Shown: positions 34,570-46,559, counted from the first letter of the stretch. The stretch: DNA of 64,000 nt from Cavia porcellus (GCF_034190915.1 NW_026947486.1:76116044-76180043); one strand, 5' to 3'. Notes: a model not told the origin generated them from the letters alone. Numbers and translations: made by a program.

Positions 34570-35585
34570 ACTTTTTAAAAATCTGGCCTTTCCTGTTCAC
34601 TAGCTACAGTCTTGTCTTTGAGTTCTGAAATTCTATTTTCACTTTCATTGAGGCGGTTTTCACAACTTTCAATAGACTTTTTGATTTCCAGTGTAACTCT
34701 TTGAATCTGCTTCTTGAATTCTGTTTGCTTCTTATATGGTTCATCCAGAGATTCTATCTTTTTGCATTTTTCCTCTAATTTTTAGCTGTGTCTTCTTTAG
34801 ATGTGTTCAGCATTTCTTTCATTACTTTTGTCATTTCTTATTTTACCTGTGAGATTATTTCTAATTTTAATTCCTTTAATGGTTCCCAGAATTGCTTATT
34901 TATTTCAGTTGCTATTATTTTAGGATATGGCTTATATTTTCTTCTATGTACATTGCTCCTAGGTTTTCTTGTGATGGACTGGATGTTTGAGATTGCATTT
35001 TGGTCTTTTGTTGGTCATTTTCCTATATTTCTGTGTTTCAAGTCATGTTCCAAACCTTCTCCTGGGTGTGTTGGAAATCATCTCCTGTCCGTTTGGCTCC
35101 TGGGACTGAATAGAGATTGCTAAGCATGGTCCCCTCAGGCCAACAGGACCTTAAGTGCCACATCAGTGGTCCAAGAAGGTGGGTGCTCCTAATCACTGTG
35201 GGTGTTGATCCAACTTCGTGTTGCCTCACTTCTCTGATTGAGAAAAGTTTGATGGGTCTGGCCCAGTTAGGCCTGTGAAGCCTGATGAACCTAGAGTAGT
35301 GTGGCTGGAAGGCAATCTTAAATTCTCTTCAGTCCCATGCCACTGTGCTGGAACTCCCCTCTCTTGGCCTCAGCTTCCCAGATTAAGGTAAGGTCACTTG
35401 GCATGTCTCAGTTAGGCCTTGGAAACCAGCCTAGCCTAGTCTAGTGCTGCTGGAAGCTGTGCAGGCAGTTAACTGCTGGGAGTGATCATCTTAAACTCTC
35501 CCTGGTCTGTGCTGGTGTGCTGGGAACCCAGCTCATATGGCTTCCTCTCCCTGGGTTTAAAGAAAGTCACTGGGCATGCATGTAG
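34570..35585 (-). mobile_element. L1 5' part (ORF1 and 5' UTR), antisense
   Basis: ORF1 coiled-coil coding text (ttcactttcattgaggcggt, tcatccagagattctatctt) leads into a GC-rich 5' UTR with monomers ('ggaactcccctctcttggcc', 'agattaaggtaaggtcactt'). Confidence 0.85.
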
Positions 35586-36275
35586 CGTTTCCTAATCACT
35601 TTGGATTTTATATGAGCTGATGAATTATTAGAGGATTTTGATTAAAATAACATGGTTTCATTGATGCTTCAAAATGCTTGTTTTGGTTTTTTATGATGAA
35701 TTAGCACAGTTGGGCACAGCAGCATTTGAATCATCAGTTAGGAAACTATCTAACCTAGGCAACATATGGTGAATTGGCTGCTGGTAGAGAGCTATAGAGC
35801 CAAGAAAGCTGTGTTAATAAGTTCTTCAGGTGATTATGATGCATAAAACATAATTTTACAGAGTTATTTCGTGATATAATCTCCACTGATCAATTCCGCA
35901 GGGAATTGCGAAACCTTCACAGGGCATATATGTAGTGTTGGTTTCTCTGTCAAGAAATGTCATTGCTATAATCAATTGTTAATAAATTTTTCAAAAATTT
36001 AATTGAAAAGGAAGAAATCCTCCAAAACTCATTCCTGGAGGCAAGTGTTACTGTGATACCAAAACCAGAGATAGGCTGAACCAAAAAAGAACTATAGGCC
36101 AGACTCATTAATACATTCTGATGCAAAGTTTCTCAATAAAATACTTGCAAATAGAATGCAGCAACTCATCAAAAAGATTATACCTCACAACCAAGTGGAA
36201 TTTATTTCAGGAATGTAGGGATGGTTTAACAGACGCAAATCTATAAATGTAATATATCACATCAAAAGAGCCAAA
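34570..36275. repeat. segmental duplication D3, copy 1
   Basis: Aligns throughout with 52065-54085: antisense L1 ORF1 and 5' UTR (34570-35585), a non-L1 spacer (35586-35975) and a sense L1 ORF2 start (35976-36275). Because the non-L1 spacer and both L1 junctions are shared, this is duplication of a composite, not two independent L1 insertions. Copy 1 lacks about 330 bp of 5' UTR monomers present in copy 2. Confidence 0.9.
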
Positions 36276-37344
36276 CATAGCTCCCCTCCCTGGTAAGCGG
36301 CTGTGGTTTGGCAGCCTGTGGCCCCTCCAGGTTGACAACCACCAGTGTCTCCTGAGATCCATACCATGTTGAAACTTCGGATCCTGGGAAATCAAGCAAG
36401 CAGCTCCCCTCCCTGGTAAGCAGCTGTGGTGTGGCAGGTTGTGGCCCCTCCAATTGGAAAACCACTAGTGTCTCCTGAGATCCAAGCCATGCTGGAACCT
36501 AGGACCCTGGGAAACCAAGCAAGCAACTCCCCTCCCTTGTAAGTGGCTGTGGTGTGACAGGCTGTGGCCCCTCCAAGTGGAGAACCACTAGTGTCTCCTG
36601 AGATCCACACCATGTTGGAACTTAAGACCCTGAGAAACCAAGCAAGCATCTCACCTCTCTGGTAAGCAGCTGTTGTGTGGTAGGCTGCAGCCACTCCATG
36701 GGGAGAACCACAAGCATCTCCTGTGATCTGCATGTTGTTGGAACTTAGGACTCTGTGAAACCAAGAAAGCAGTTCTCCTCTCTGGTAGGCTGCTGTGGTG
36801 TGGCAGGCTGTGTTCCCTGAATGGGGTGAACCACCAGGGTCTCCTGAGATCTGCACCATGTTGGAACTTAGAATGCTGGGAAACCAAGCAACTAGCCTGC
36901 CTCCCTGCTAAGCAATAGTGAGCATACTGGTGCATGGGCTGAGATTCAACCATCTCACTTCCCCTATCCCCAATCCCCTGTCCCCTGTTATCAAATGGGA
37001 ACCATAGTTCTTGGGAGGTGGACCATAGAAAATAAGGGGGATTTGCTTCTACCATCTCTTTGAAGGTAAATATTTTTATTACAGTTTTGCTTTATTCTGA
37101 TTAATGGTACTACTCTATTCAATATTCTGTTTTGATAAGTTCTATAATGTTCTGTATTTCATTTTATTTTGATATACGAGACTGAAGGTATGACTACTGT
37201 GAAAATAATGACATATACTCTGATGTCTATTACTGTTATCCTGGTAACCTTCTGTGAAGTTCTGTACCAATTTCACTACACTGTCGCAGTTGGCTTTATT
37301 CTGTTGCATTTTACAATCCAAAAAAATAAGAACCAATAAAACCC
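36276..37344. mobile_element. VNTR-containing insertion in L1 ORF2 (composite retroelement?)
   Basis: The sister copy at 54085 reads straight through ORF2 at this point, so the 1.07 kb here is an insertion. It has a 5' VNTR (36280-36910), a unique 3' part (36911-37310), then AAAAAAATAAG next to the right edge. The left flank AAGAGCCAAACATA and right edge AAGAACCAATAAA could be a decayed target duplication. A VNTR, a unique part and an A-rich end are the layout of SVA-like non-autonomous retroelements. Alternatives are an L1 5' UTR monomer array with 3' transduced DNA, or a simple DNA insertion. Confidence 0.5.
36280..36910. repeat. 123-bp minisatellite (VNTR), five units
   Basis: Units start at 36280, 36403, 36526, 36649 and 36772, with a partial sixth at 36895; each opens with a variant of GCTCCCCTCCCTGGTAAG. 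The period is exactly 123 (41 codons), so the minus strand is open for 155 codons (36859-36392) as 41-residue repeats containing ISGDTSGSP and GELLAWFPRVL. No protein family recognised; openness follows from the period. Confidence 0.93.
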
Positions 37345-38312
37345 CCCACATGATCATCTCAATAGATGCAGAAAAAGCTTTCAATAAATTACAACACTTG
37401 TTCATGATAAAAAGCCTTCAGAAACTTGGAACACACCATGTCTACCTCAGTCTTCTCAAGGCCATCTATGACAAACCAATAGCCAACATTATAGTAAATG
37501 GACAAATACTGAAAGCTTTCACTCTAAAATCAGGAGCAAGACAAAGATGTCCACTATCACTACTCCTATTCAATATAGTTCTGGAAATATTAGCCAGGGC
37601 AATCAGACAAGAGAGAGAAATAAAGGGAATAGAGACAGGAAAGGTAGAAGTTAAATTATCACCATTTGCAGAAGACACAATACTCTATACAGAAGACCCA
37701 AAAAGTCTCTATTAAAGGACTACTAGCGGTAATAAGCAAATTCAGGAGTGTAGCTGTATACAAAGGCAAAACTAAAAAATTAATATCACAGAGTAGTAGC
37801 CGCAGAGTAGATGAAAAAGATTTGGTATTTTTATAAAATGGAATACTGCTCAGTATATAAAAGGATGATCTTGAGGCTTTTATAGGTAAATTGAGACAAC
37901 TGGAGACTATCCTCATAAGTGAAATAAATGACTCATATTTGTAAATATCACTTTGTCTCTGTAGTGTAAAAAACAATAAAAACTGAAGAAGTAATAAGAT
38001 CCAAACTCTATAATAGAAATTGTAATAATGAAAGGGAAGGAAAATGCTCTAAAGGATATAACTGAGTGTATGTTTAAGTGTGTGAGATAGATAACCATAC
38101 TACTATGTTTTTGTTGGTTTGTTGAACAGAATGGTTTGTACTATCATTGTTTGACTGTATGTCCACTTTTTATGCTTTGATTTTGTAACTTGAACAGTTT
38201 CTAAGATGACAAAATGTCAACTAGTGATTTCTTAGTGTTTTTTTGAAATTGTGTAATATTTCTATCATTTTTCTGTTTTGCTTTTTTCTGCAAATAAAAA
38301 AATTAAAAAGGA
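37345..38312 (+). pseudogene. L1 ORF2 reverse transcriptase piece and 3' end, sense
   Basis: Continues the L1 begun at 35976 after the VNTR insertion. It encodes the RT palm ([32 protein letters not shown]), but the catalytic FADD is FAED here, so it is inactive. At about 37785 the text jumps to the ORF2 C-terminus (an internal deletion of about 1.5 kb relative to 54.5-56 kb) and then the 3' UTR, ending A-rich near 38310 after AATAAA. Confidence 0.85.
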
Positions 38313-38559
38313 GAAAAAATTTAAATGTATTTTGTCTTGGTTCCTTAGGTGAATTTTCTCCTTTAGGTTGCAGATACATTCTGTAGACATTTGAATCCCC
38401 AGAACCTAAATACCTTCTATATTTAAAGGCAGAATGAATTATACTACCTACATCAATATTTTGTATGTATTTCTTACTTTCCATCAGCTATATATCCTTT
38501 GTGGAAAAAATCTTTATTAATCATTGGACTTTAGGTGTCAAACATCTAATTAAATGCAA

Positions 38560-38700
38560 CTCTTTTTGAGATGTGGTGTGGGTTGGATCTCTCACTATTT
38601 TGCGCAGGTTGGACTCAAACTCCTGGGCTGAAGGCATCTCTTGTGCTTTGAACTCCTAAGTAGTTAGTATTGTGGGTTGAGCCAGCACCACTGGGCTTTT
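38560..38700 (-). mobile_element. B1-type SINE, antisense
   Basis: 'ttttgagatgtggtgtgggt', 'ggactcaaactcctgggctg', 'agccagcaccactgggcttt'. Confidence 0.65.
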
Positions 38701-38714
38701 TCAGACTTTTAAAA

Positions 38715-38892
38715 AAAGTTATTTCTGGTGCCAGCGACTAAACCTAGGGCCTTCTCACTAAAGTACATTTCCAATTTGTTTTACTTTGCCTTATTTTTTA
38801 AATTGTACTTTAAGACCTGGTCTCATTAAATTGCCCTGGCTGGACAACAGTCCTGTTGATGACGGGAGTTGCACCTCACACCGTTCTGTTCT
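38715..38892 (-). mobile_element. ID-B1 composite SINE, antisense
   Basis: 'cagcgactaaacctagggcc', 'ctaaagtacatttccaattt' (ID), then 'aagacctggtctcattaaat', 'tgccctggctggacaacag' (B1). Confidence 0.75.
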
Positions 38893-39216
38893 GATTTTTG
38901 TAAGAATGTGAATACTTTTTCAGTTTTCAAAATTTATTAATTTTATTTTTATTTCCACTGAAGATCTAGTGACACATTGAGTCCACTAACATTTTTAAAG
39001 TGTTTTTGAGTGAAATTTAGGCCTTTACAGCAACAATGACATTTTTTCATAAGAAATGCCATAGATACCTTTAAGATTTTCCTAACAGATGTGGCCGTGC
39101 AGGCCTAGGCCCTAGTTACTAAGATTTGTGATAGCTTTTCTAACTTGTGGGAAGAGAAACAGTCTATCAAGCCATAAGATTTTATTTGAGTGACAACAGT
39201 AAAGAGGAGAAATGAG

Positions 39217-39388
39217 TTTTTTGTTTGTTTGTTTTTGTTTGTTTTGTCTTTTGAGACAGGGTCTTACTACAGCTCAGGCTAGCCTTTGCCTCACTTTGTA
39301 GCCCAGGAGGGTCTCGAACTTGCAAAGGATTCTCCTGCCTCACCCTTCCAAGTGCTGGGATTACAAGAGTGCACCACCATGCCTGGTA
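39217..39388 (-). mobile_element. young B1-type SINE with internal duplication, antisense
   Basis: T-rich tail, then 'gagacagggtcttactacag', a duplicated 'gcccaggagggtctcgaact' region, 'caagtgctgggattacaaga', 'gcaccaccatgcctgg'. Flanked by AGAAATGAG (39208-39216) and AGAAATGGG (39389-39397), a likely target duplication with one mismatch. Confidence 0.92.
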
Positions 39389-39424
39389 AGAAATGGGTCC
39401 TTTTAAGAGCAAGGAAATTGATTA

Positions 39425-40130
39425 CACTTCTGTGCATTTTCCCAGAAGAACTGAAAACATCATACCACAGTGATATATCTGCACCCACGTTTATAGCAGC
39501 ACGATATGTAACAGCCAAGTCTTGGAAACAACCTAAATGTGCATCAGCTGAGGAATGGATAAAAAAAAAGATGCTGTATTTTTATACAATGGACTACAAC
39601 TTATTTATAAAGAAAGATTACATCAAGAATTTTATAAGTAAATGGACACGACTTGTGACCATATTCATAAGTGAAATAAATCAAACTTACATGTGTAAAT
39701 ACCATACTGTCTCCCTAGTGTAAGAAAATGAAAAATTATACACGTTCCAAAATCTACAATGAATACTAGCTAAGGGTAAGAAACTATTCAAAGAAGAAAG
39801 TAATTGGAATAAGGGAAAGGATGAAAGAAGGAAAAAAAATGGAAAAGATATAAATTTGTGTGGATATATACATGGCTAAAATGACTATACTACTAATTGT
39901 ATTATTGGTAAAGAACAGTTAATACTCATGTCTAGATCAATTTTACATGTCTATATCTGCTAATCTAAGCAACTCTCTTGAAGATAACAATATGCAGTAT
40001 TATGATCATTGTCAAATTCATGTCACCTTGTTTTGTAAATCTCTACTGTTATTGTATTTGGTTTCTTGTTGTCTGTATTGCTTTGTTTTTCTTTTCTGTA
40101 TCTTTTTAATCTTAAATAAAAATAAAGAAA
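39425..40130 (+). mobile_element. 5'-truncated L1, sense
   Basis: ORF2 C-terminus (FPEELKTSYHSDISAPTFIA, then WKQPKCASAEEWIKKK) open to TAA at about 39723, followed by the 3' UTR and an AATAAAAATAAAG A-rich end. Confidence 0.88.
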
Positions 40131-40225
40131 GAAAGAACAAGGAAAGGCCAGAATCAAAAAGTTCCCAGGCAACTGACGGTTTATATAAGGAAAGAAATAC
40201 ATTCATATATATGATATACATGTAC

Positions 40226-40257
40226 GTTATATCTATCTATCTATATATCTATATCTA

Positions 40258-40312
<55 letters not shown>
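40226..40312. repeat. (ATCT)n microsatellite
   Basis: About 14 perfect ATCT units preceded by a mixed TATC/TATATC part; immediately abuts duplicated block D1. Confidence 0.95.
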
Positions 40313-40317
40313 AGTAG

Positions 40318-40892
40318 TGGCGACTAACCCCGAGGCCTTTACACTGAGCTACTGTTCCAAGCCGTTTTTTGTTTTTGTTTTTTTTTTGACACAGACATGC
40401 TAAATTGCTCAGGCTAAGCTCGAACTCCTTCCACTCCCAACCTGCTGGAACTGTGAAAGTGTTTCTCAATTTGACTTGAGGGGGTAGGGTAGAAAGGGGA
40501 GGGGCATATTGGGTGAGCTTATCCTCCCGCCTAATGATCCAGGTTCTGACTGGAGATGTTCTCAGTGACGTAACACCAAAATTCACCGTTTGACACCTGG
40601 CAACAGTGAGGGAGATGCTGGTTGGCTGATCAGACTCTCGCGTCAGTAGGAAGTGCTTTATTAGAGGAGCCGTTTCTTGGGCGCTGCCATACAGTCCTCC
40701 TCAGGAGACTGGTGAAGCCTGAAGTTTCCTTGGAAAGGGATGGCCGACTTTCAGAACAAGGGAAATCTACCCTTTCTAGATATGTCTCTAGGTATGTAGA
40801 ACCCAGATTCCCACCTCCATTCTTCGTCAGGGCTCAGGTTATTGCCACGTGGGATGGACTGGAAGTGGCACCTTTATGCTCCTTTTTCTTTT

Positions 40893-40933
<41 letters not shown>

Positions 40934-41222
40934 TCTTTTTCATTTTTATCAGTACCGGGGATCGAACTCACGACCGCCTGCTTGCAAGGCAGGTGCTTAT
41001 GCTGCTGAGCTAAATCCCCAGCCCCTATGCTCCTTTTTCTATAAACGAAAACTAACAAAACTGGTGTGGGGAGTAATAGTTGCTATACGGAGGTCGTGGG
41101 GTAGATATATAGGTGGGTTTTTCAGTATGTTTTTCTTTCTTGAGGAATGACGCCTAGCAGCCTGTCCTTAAGGCCCACAGAGCCACACGTGCTGTTCGCA
41201 GTGCAAGTTTGCTGAGTAAATA
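40318..41222 (+). promoter_or_regulatory. duplicated promoter-like block D1, copy 1
   Basis: Over 90% alike to 58180-59055. After an antisense ID-B1 composite (40318-40455) comes a GC-richer stretch with GGGGAGGGG, CCTCCCGCC, a CRE-like TGACGTAA (40566-40573) and a GGTTGGCTGAT CCAAT-type box, then a conserved segment with ATG (40740) and 17 open codons (MADFQNKGNLPFLDMSL) ending at a strong 5' splice site CTAG|GTATGT (cut after 40791). This is what a promoter and first coding exon look like. An LTR of an unknown element is the main alternative. No second exon could be assigned. Confidence 0.45.
40890..41025 (-). mobile_element. young ID SINE, antisense
   Basis: Poly(T) of over 30, then an antisense ID core (gatcgaactcacgaccgcct, gcttatgctgctgagctaaa, tccccagcccc). 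Flanked by a perfect 15-bp target duplication TATGCTCCTTTTTCT (40875-40889, 41026-41040). Absent from D1 copy 2, so it inserted after the block duplicated. Confidence 0.97.
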
Positions 41223-41224
41223 TT

Positions 41225-41735
41225 ATTTACCTAGTGAGATATAAGAGTTTAGGGCCAAGAATCTTATACTAATTTCTTCATTGAAACATAATGTGTAAAT
41301 ATTTATTATGTGCCGGTTACTACCCTATGTGCTGGAAATACATCAGTGAACAAGTTAGACAAAACTTTCTGCCATTATGAAACTTACTTTCTAGTGGGAG
41401 GGAGAGGAAGACAAGTATAAGAATAAAATAAAATTAGTACAATGGAGAAAATAAGCTAAGAAAAGAGGATTCAAGTAAAACGGGTAAGATTTTAATTTAA
41501 GGCACAGTACCTATATTGAGCTTCACAGAAAGGGTGGTATGTGAGCAAAATCCTGAAAAAGTAAACTATGAAAGTATTTGGAAAAAGAGCATGCTGATAT
41601 CAGGACAAAGGAGCAGAAAGTGCAAAGGCCCTCAGACAGAGAATATGTTTAGTGTACTCAAGGAACAACAAAGACGCTGATATAGCTGGACTGGAGTAGC
41701 TGAATAGGCTAATTATGTGGGACCATGTAGGCCTT
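41225..41735 (+). repeat. duplicated block D2, copy 2
   Basis: Matches 34112-34557 and continues about 60 bp further (agctggactggagtagctga), where copy 1 is cut by L1 sequence. Confidence 0.85.
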
Positions 41736-44700
41736 CCTTTTTTTATTTTAAAGAGATTAAGACAAAAGAGGACAGAACAAAATAGATCAGAACAGGACAA
41801 TGTAAGCCATACAGCTCTTCCAACAACACAAACGAATATTAAGAGTAGCTACCATAATGTCTCTTTTTTTGAAATAGTTGAGCACACTTTCACACACAGT
41901 AGTATCAAACATAAAAAATAACATAAAAACATTCACGAGAATGAACGTATTACATGGCATTCAGAACCAAATAACCAAAAATGAATAATGGCTACTGTAT
42001 TACCTTATTCTCCGTAGAAAATTTGTTTATGCTGTCACACATGTTAAAATCTAATAAGACACAACATGATAGAACCAGTGGAAATAGAAGAACAAGAGCA
42101 TGGTAGGATTTTGAAGCAAGATGGTATTAAATCAGCAATGGATGCCATAATGTCTTTTTTTTTTTCTTAAAAATAGCTGTTCATACAATCACACATAATA
42201 AAATCAAACCAAACAGAGTAAAATCATTTCAACTAATTATGAAATCATTATAAGGCTTCAAAGCAATGTAATGGAGAATCATGGGTACCATAAAATCTTA
42301 TGTACTCATACCATTTGTTTCACCAGAGAGACTATATGGTATTTATACATTTCAGTTTGACGTATTTTACTTATGAGTATAGTCTCAAGTTGCAGCCATT
42401 TATTTATAAATATCTCAATGTGATCATTCTCAATGTGATCATTCTTTAGAGCTGAGTAGTACTCCATTGTATAAAAGTCTCACAAATTTTTTTTTTAATC
42501 CTCAGTTGATGGACACTTAGGTTGTTTACAAGATCTGGCTGTTACAAATTGTGCTGCTATGAATATGGCTGCCCATATATCAGTGTGGTATGATGTTTTC
42601 AGTTCTTCTGGGAATATGCCCAGAAGTGGAATAGCTAGGTCAAATGGGACCTCCATCCTAGATTTTTGAGGAATCTCCAGACTGACCTCCATACTGGGTA
42701 CACCAGTCTGCTCTCCCACCAACAGTGCAGGAGAGTTTTTTTTTTCCCCCACAGCCTCTCCAGCATTTGTTGTTGGTAGTTTTCTTCATCCTGCTCATTC
42801 TTTCACGAGTGAGATGGAATTTCAGTATGGTTTTTATTTGTATTTCCTTAATGACTAATGATGATGAACATTTTTTCATGTTATTATTTGCCATTTGTAT
42901 TTCTTCATCTGAGAACTGTGTATTCACTTCAGATGCCCATTTTTGGACTGGGTCTTTGAATTTCAGGGTTCTGATTTTTTAAAAATTCTTTATATGTTTT
43001 AGACAGAAGTCCTTTGTCTGAGGGATAGTTCACTAAGAATTTTTCTCAGTTTGTAGGTTTTCTTTTCACCATGCTGGAGATTTCTTTCAACATGAAGATA
43101 CCCTTTAATAACATGTGATCTCAGTTATTGATTCTGGGAAGTATTTCCAATGAAGTTTGGCAACTCTTTGTGATATTTCTATCTACCCCTACACCTTCAA
43201 GATTTTTACCTACTTTGTCTTCCAACAGATTCAGTGTTTCCTCTTTTATTATTTGGATCTTTGATTCATTTAGATTCATTTTAGTACATGGTGATAAGCA
43301 TGGGTCTAGTTTTAGTTTTCAGCATATGGAGAGCTAGTTTTTCCAGCACCATTTATTAAAGAGACAGTGGTGCTTCCAGTGAATATGTTTGGCCCCTTTA
43401 TCAAAGATAAGGTGGTTGAGTGCGTTGGTAGTTATGGTTGTATCTTCTAATCTATTCCCTTGATCTTCAGATCTGTTTTGATTCCAGTACCATGTTGATT
43501 TTATTACTGTTGCTTTGTAGTATAACTTCAAGTCAGGGATTGTGATGCCTCCTGCTTTGCTTTTGCTGCTTAGAATTGCCTTTGCTATTCTATGTCTCTT
43601 CTGGTTCCAGATGAAATTTAGGAGTGATTTCTCCAGGTATATGAGGTATGTTGATGGTATTTCTATTGGGATTGCATTGAATCTGTATAACAGTTTTGGG
43701 AGAATGGCCATTTTCAAAATATTTATTCTTCCTATCCATGAGCAAGGGATGCTTTCCATATTCTGAGGTCTTCTTTGGTTTCTTTTTCAGGGCATTATAA
43801 TTTTCCCTGCAGAGAACTTCTACTTGTTTTGTGAGATTAATTCCTAAGTATTTCATTTTTTTGGATGCTAGCATGAAGGGTGTGCCTGCACTTAATTGTC
43901 TCTCAGAGATTTTTTTGTTAGTGTATAGAAAATGCTATTGAGTTTTGAGTATTGACTTTGTATCCAGCTACATTGCTGAATTTATTTATTATATCTAGGA
44001 GATGTTCAATGGAGTTTTGGGGGTCCTCTGTGTAGAATATCCTATCATCTACAAATGATGATAATTTAAATTCCTCTTTTCCTATCTTTACCCCTTTTAT
44101 TTGTCTTTCTTGTCTAATTGCTCTGGCTAGTGTTTCCAGTACTATATTGAATAGGATTGGTGATAGGAGACATCATTGTCTGGTGCATGATTTTAGAGTA
44201 AAGGCCTTCAGTTTTTGGCCATTTAATATGATCCTGGGTGTTGGTTTGTCATAGATGGCTTTTATCAAATTGAGAGTAGAGACCTTCTATTCCAATTTTC
44301 TGTCAGGTTCTTACCATGAGTAAGTATTGGATCTTAACAAAAGCCTTTTCTGCATCTATAGAAATGATCATGTGATTCTTACTTTTGGGTTTATTAATAT
44401 GATGGATTACATTTATTGACATATGTACGTTGAACTATCCCTCATACCTGGTATGAATCCCACTTTGTTGTGGTGTATAGTCTTCTTGATGATTTGCTGC
44501 ATCCTGTATTCTAATATTTTACTGAGGACTTTTGCATCTGTGTTCATTAGGGAGATTGGCCTGTAGTTCTATTTTTAGTTGGGACTTTCTCAGGTTTTGG
44601 TACTAGAGTTATATTTGCTTCCAGGAGTAACTTAGGAAGAATTGCTTCCCTTTCGATTTCATTGAAGAGTGTAGGGAGTGTCGGCATTAAGTCTTTTTAC

Positions 44701-44821
44701 TATTTCTCGTAAAATTCCACCTTGAATCCGTCTGGGCCTGGGCTCTTCTTTGTAGATTAGCACTTAATTACATTTTCAATTTAATTTATAGAAATTAGGT
44801 TATTTAGCAGTTGTACATCTT

Positions 44822-44925
44822 TTTTTTTTTTTTTTGTCTTTTTCCTTTTTATCGGTACCAGGGATGGAACTCACGACTGCCTGCTCGCAAGGCAGGCGTT
44901 TATGCCGCTGAGCTAAATCCCCAGC
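44822..44925 (-). mobile_element. young ID SINE, antisense
   Basis: Poly(T), 'accagggatggaactcacga', 'ctgctcgcaaggcaggcgtt', 'gccgctgagctaaatcccca'. Perfect 14-bp target duplication CAGTTGTACATCTT (44808-44821, 44926-44939). Confidence 0.96.
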
Positions 44926-45983
44926 CAGTTGTACATCTTCTTGACCCAACTTTCGTACTTAGTTTCTAGGAATCTGTCCATTTCTTTTGTGTTACCAATT
45001 CTATGAGAGTAGAGGTTTTTGTAACAGATGTTGGTGATCTTCTGTATTTCCACAGAGTCTGTCATGATTTCACCTTTTTCCTTCCTTATTGCATGAATTT
45101 GAGCTTTTTCTTTCCTTTTTAAAATTAAGTTGGCTAGGAACTTATCAATTTTATTTATTCATTCAAAGAAGCAACTCTTTGATTCATTGATTCTTTGGAT
45201 TGTTTTCTTAGTCTCTATTGTATTAATTTATGCTCTGATTTTTATAATTTCCTCTCTACTTTTGGCTTTGGACTTGACTTGCTCTTCTTTTTCTAGATGT
45301 TTGAGGTATAGCAACAGGTTTTTTTTTATTCATTCTGTTTTCTTGATGTGGAAACTCAGTGCAATATATTTTCCTCTGAGAAATGTTTTCCTTGCAGCCA
45401 AAGATTCCAGTTCATTGTATTTGTAGTTTCATTTCTTTGTAGGTATTTTTAAATTACTTCTTTAATTTTCCCTTTGACCCACTGATTGCTCAAGAGTGCA
45501 TTATTCAATTTCCATGTGTTTGTGTGGTTTTTCCAGTTTCTTTCATCATTAATTTCTATATTCATAGTGCTATGATTTGATAACATGCATGAGATAATTT
45601 CAATACTCTTTTGTATTTAAATATTTTCTGTGAGCTAGTATAAAGTCTATTTTAGAGAATGTCCTAAGTGCTGCTGAGAAGAATGTATATTCTGATGTTG
45701 TTGGATGGAACATTCTGTATATGTCTATCAAGTCCATTTGTTCACAAGTGTGATTCAGTTCTGTTATTTCTTCGCTGATTTTCTGTCTGGTTGATCTGTT
45801 CCTTGGTGTCAATGGTTTGTTAAGGTCACCTATTATAATTGTGATATTGCTTTTTTGATTTTTCATTTCTATTAATACTTACATAACTGAGTGTCCTGGA
45901 AGTTGGTGAATATATACTTAAGATTGCTATCTCTTCCTCTTGAAGTTTTCCCCTAACCATTGTGTAATAACCTACTATGTCTC

Positions 45984-46097
45984 TTAGGATCATTCTCTGT
46001 TTGAAGTTCACATTTTCTGCAAAACAGAATAGATACCGCGTTAGGATCATTCTTTGTTTGAAGTTCACATTTTCTGCAAAACAGAGTAGGTATCGCC
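45984..46097. repeat. 57-bp tandem duplication in L1 endonuclease region
   Basis: TTAGGATCATTCTCTGTTTG at 45984 recurs at 46041 with few differences and the same continuation (gaagttcacattttctgcaa). Confidence 0.92.
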
Positions 46098-46331
46098 GCT
46101 TTTCGAGGGGGGTTCCTGTTGCATGAAGAATTGTTTTCCATCCTTTGACTTTCAGTCTATGAGTTTCCTTTTTGGTTAGATGGATTTCTTGTACACAGAA
46201 TATGGTTGGAAGTTGTTTCTTGATCCATTCTGCCAGTCTTTCTCTTTTAATTGGTGAATTGAGAACATTTACATTAATGGTTGCAACTGTTATAAATTGG
46301 TTTATTTTGACGTGATGTTATTGCTGTTGCA

Positions 46332-46335
<4 letters not shown>

Positions 46336-46376
<41 letters not shown>

Positions 46377-46469
46377 GCTTTTTCGTTTTTACCAGTACCA
46401 GGGATCGAACTCACAACTGCCTGCTTTCAAGGCAGGCGCTTATGCTGCTGAGCTAAATCCCCAGCCCCC
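46336..46469 (-). mobile_element. young ID SINE, antisense
   Basis: Poly(T) of about 40, 'accagggatcgaactcacaa', 'cttatgctgctgagctaaat'. Perfect 15-bp target duplication TTGCTGTTGCATCTT (46321-46335, 46470-46484). Sits between L1 ORF2 and ORF1. Confidence 0.96.
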
Positions 46470-46559
46470 TTGCTGTTGCATCTTTATCTTTTCATTCTGT
46501 TTAATTGTCTGCCTTGTTAGTTGGTTTTTTCCCATGTGTATCTAAACTGTCTGCCGTTA

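Larger units (their letters stand above)
42330..46290 (-). pseudogene. L1 ORF2, broken in many places
   Basis: Endonuclease remnants (ENVNFKQRMIL, IGDLNKPLTPRNRSTRQK) lie in 46068-45600, RT text through 44000-45100 (FADD region near 44040 altered), and C-terminal text [20 protein letters not shown] at 43759 onwards and CWRGCGGKK near 42760. Multiple frameshifts and stops, one SINE insertion, and a 57-bp tandem duplication (45984-46097) in the endonuclease. Not functional. Confidence 0.9.

Noticed and set aside
36280..36910. CRISPR-like regularly spaced repeats
   Set aside because: The 123-bp units are contiguous tandem repeats with no separate spacers, in a mammalian genome.
40622..41008. 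Long frames starting at 40622 and 58610 in the D1 blocks (128-130 codons)
   Set aside because: Both start at TTG, not ATG. Between copies I count about eight amino-acid changes against three silent ones, so no sign of purifying selection; the copy 1 frame runs into SINE poly(T).
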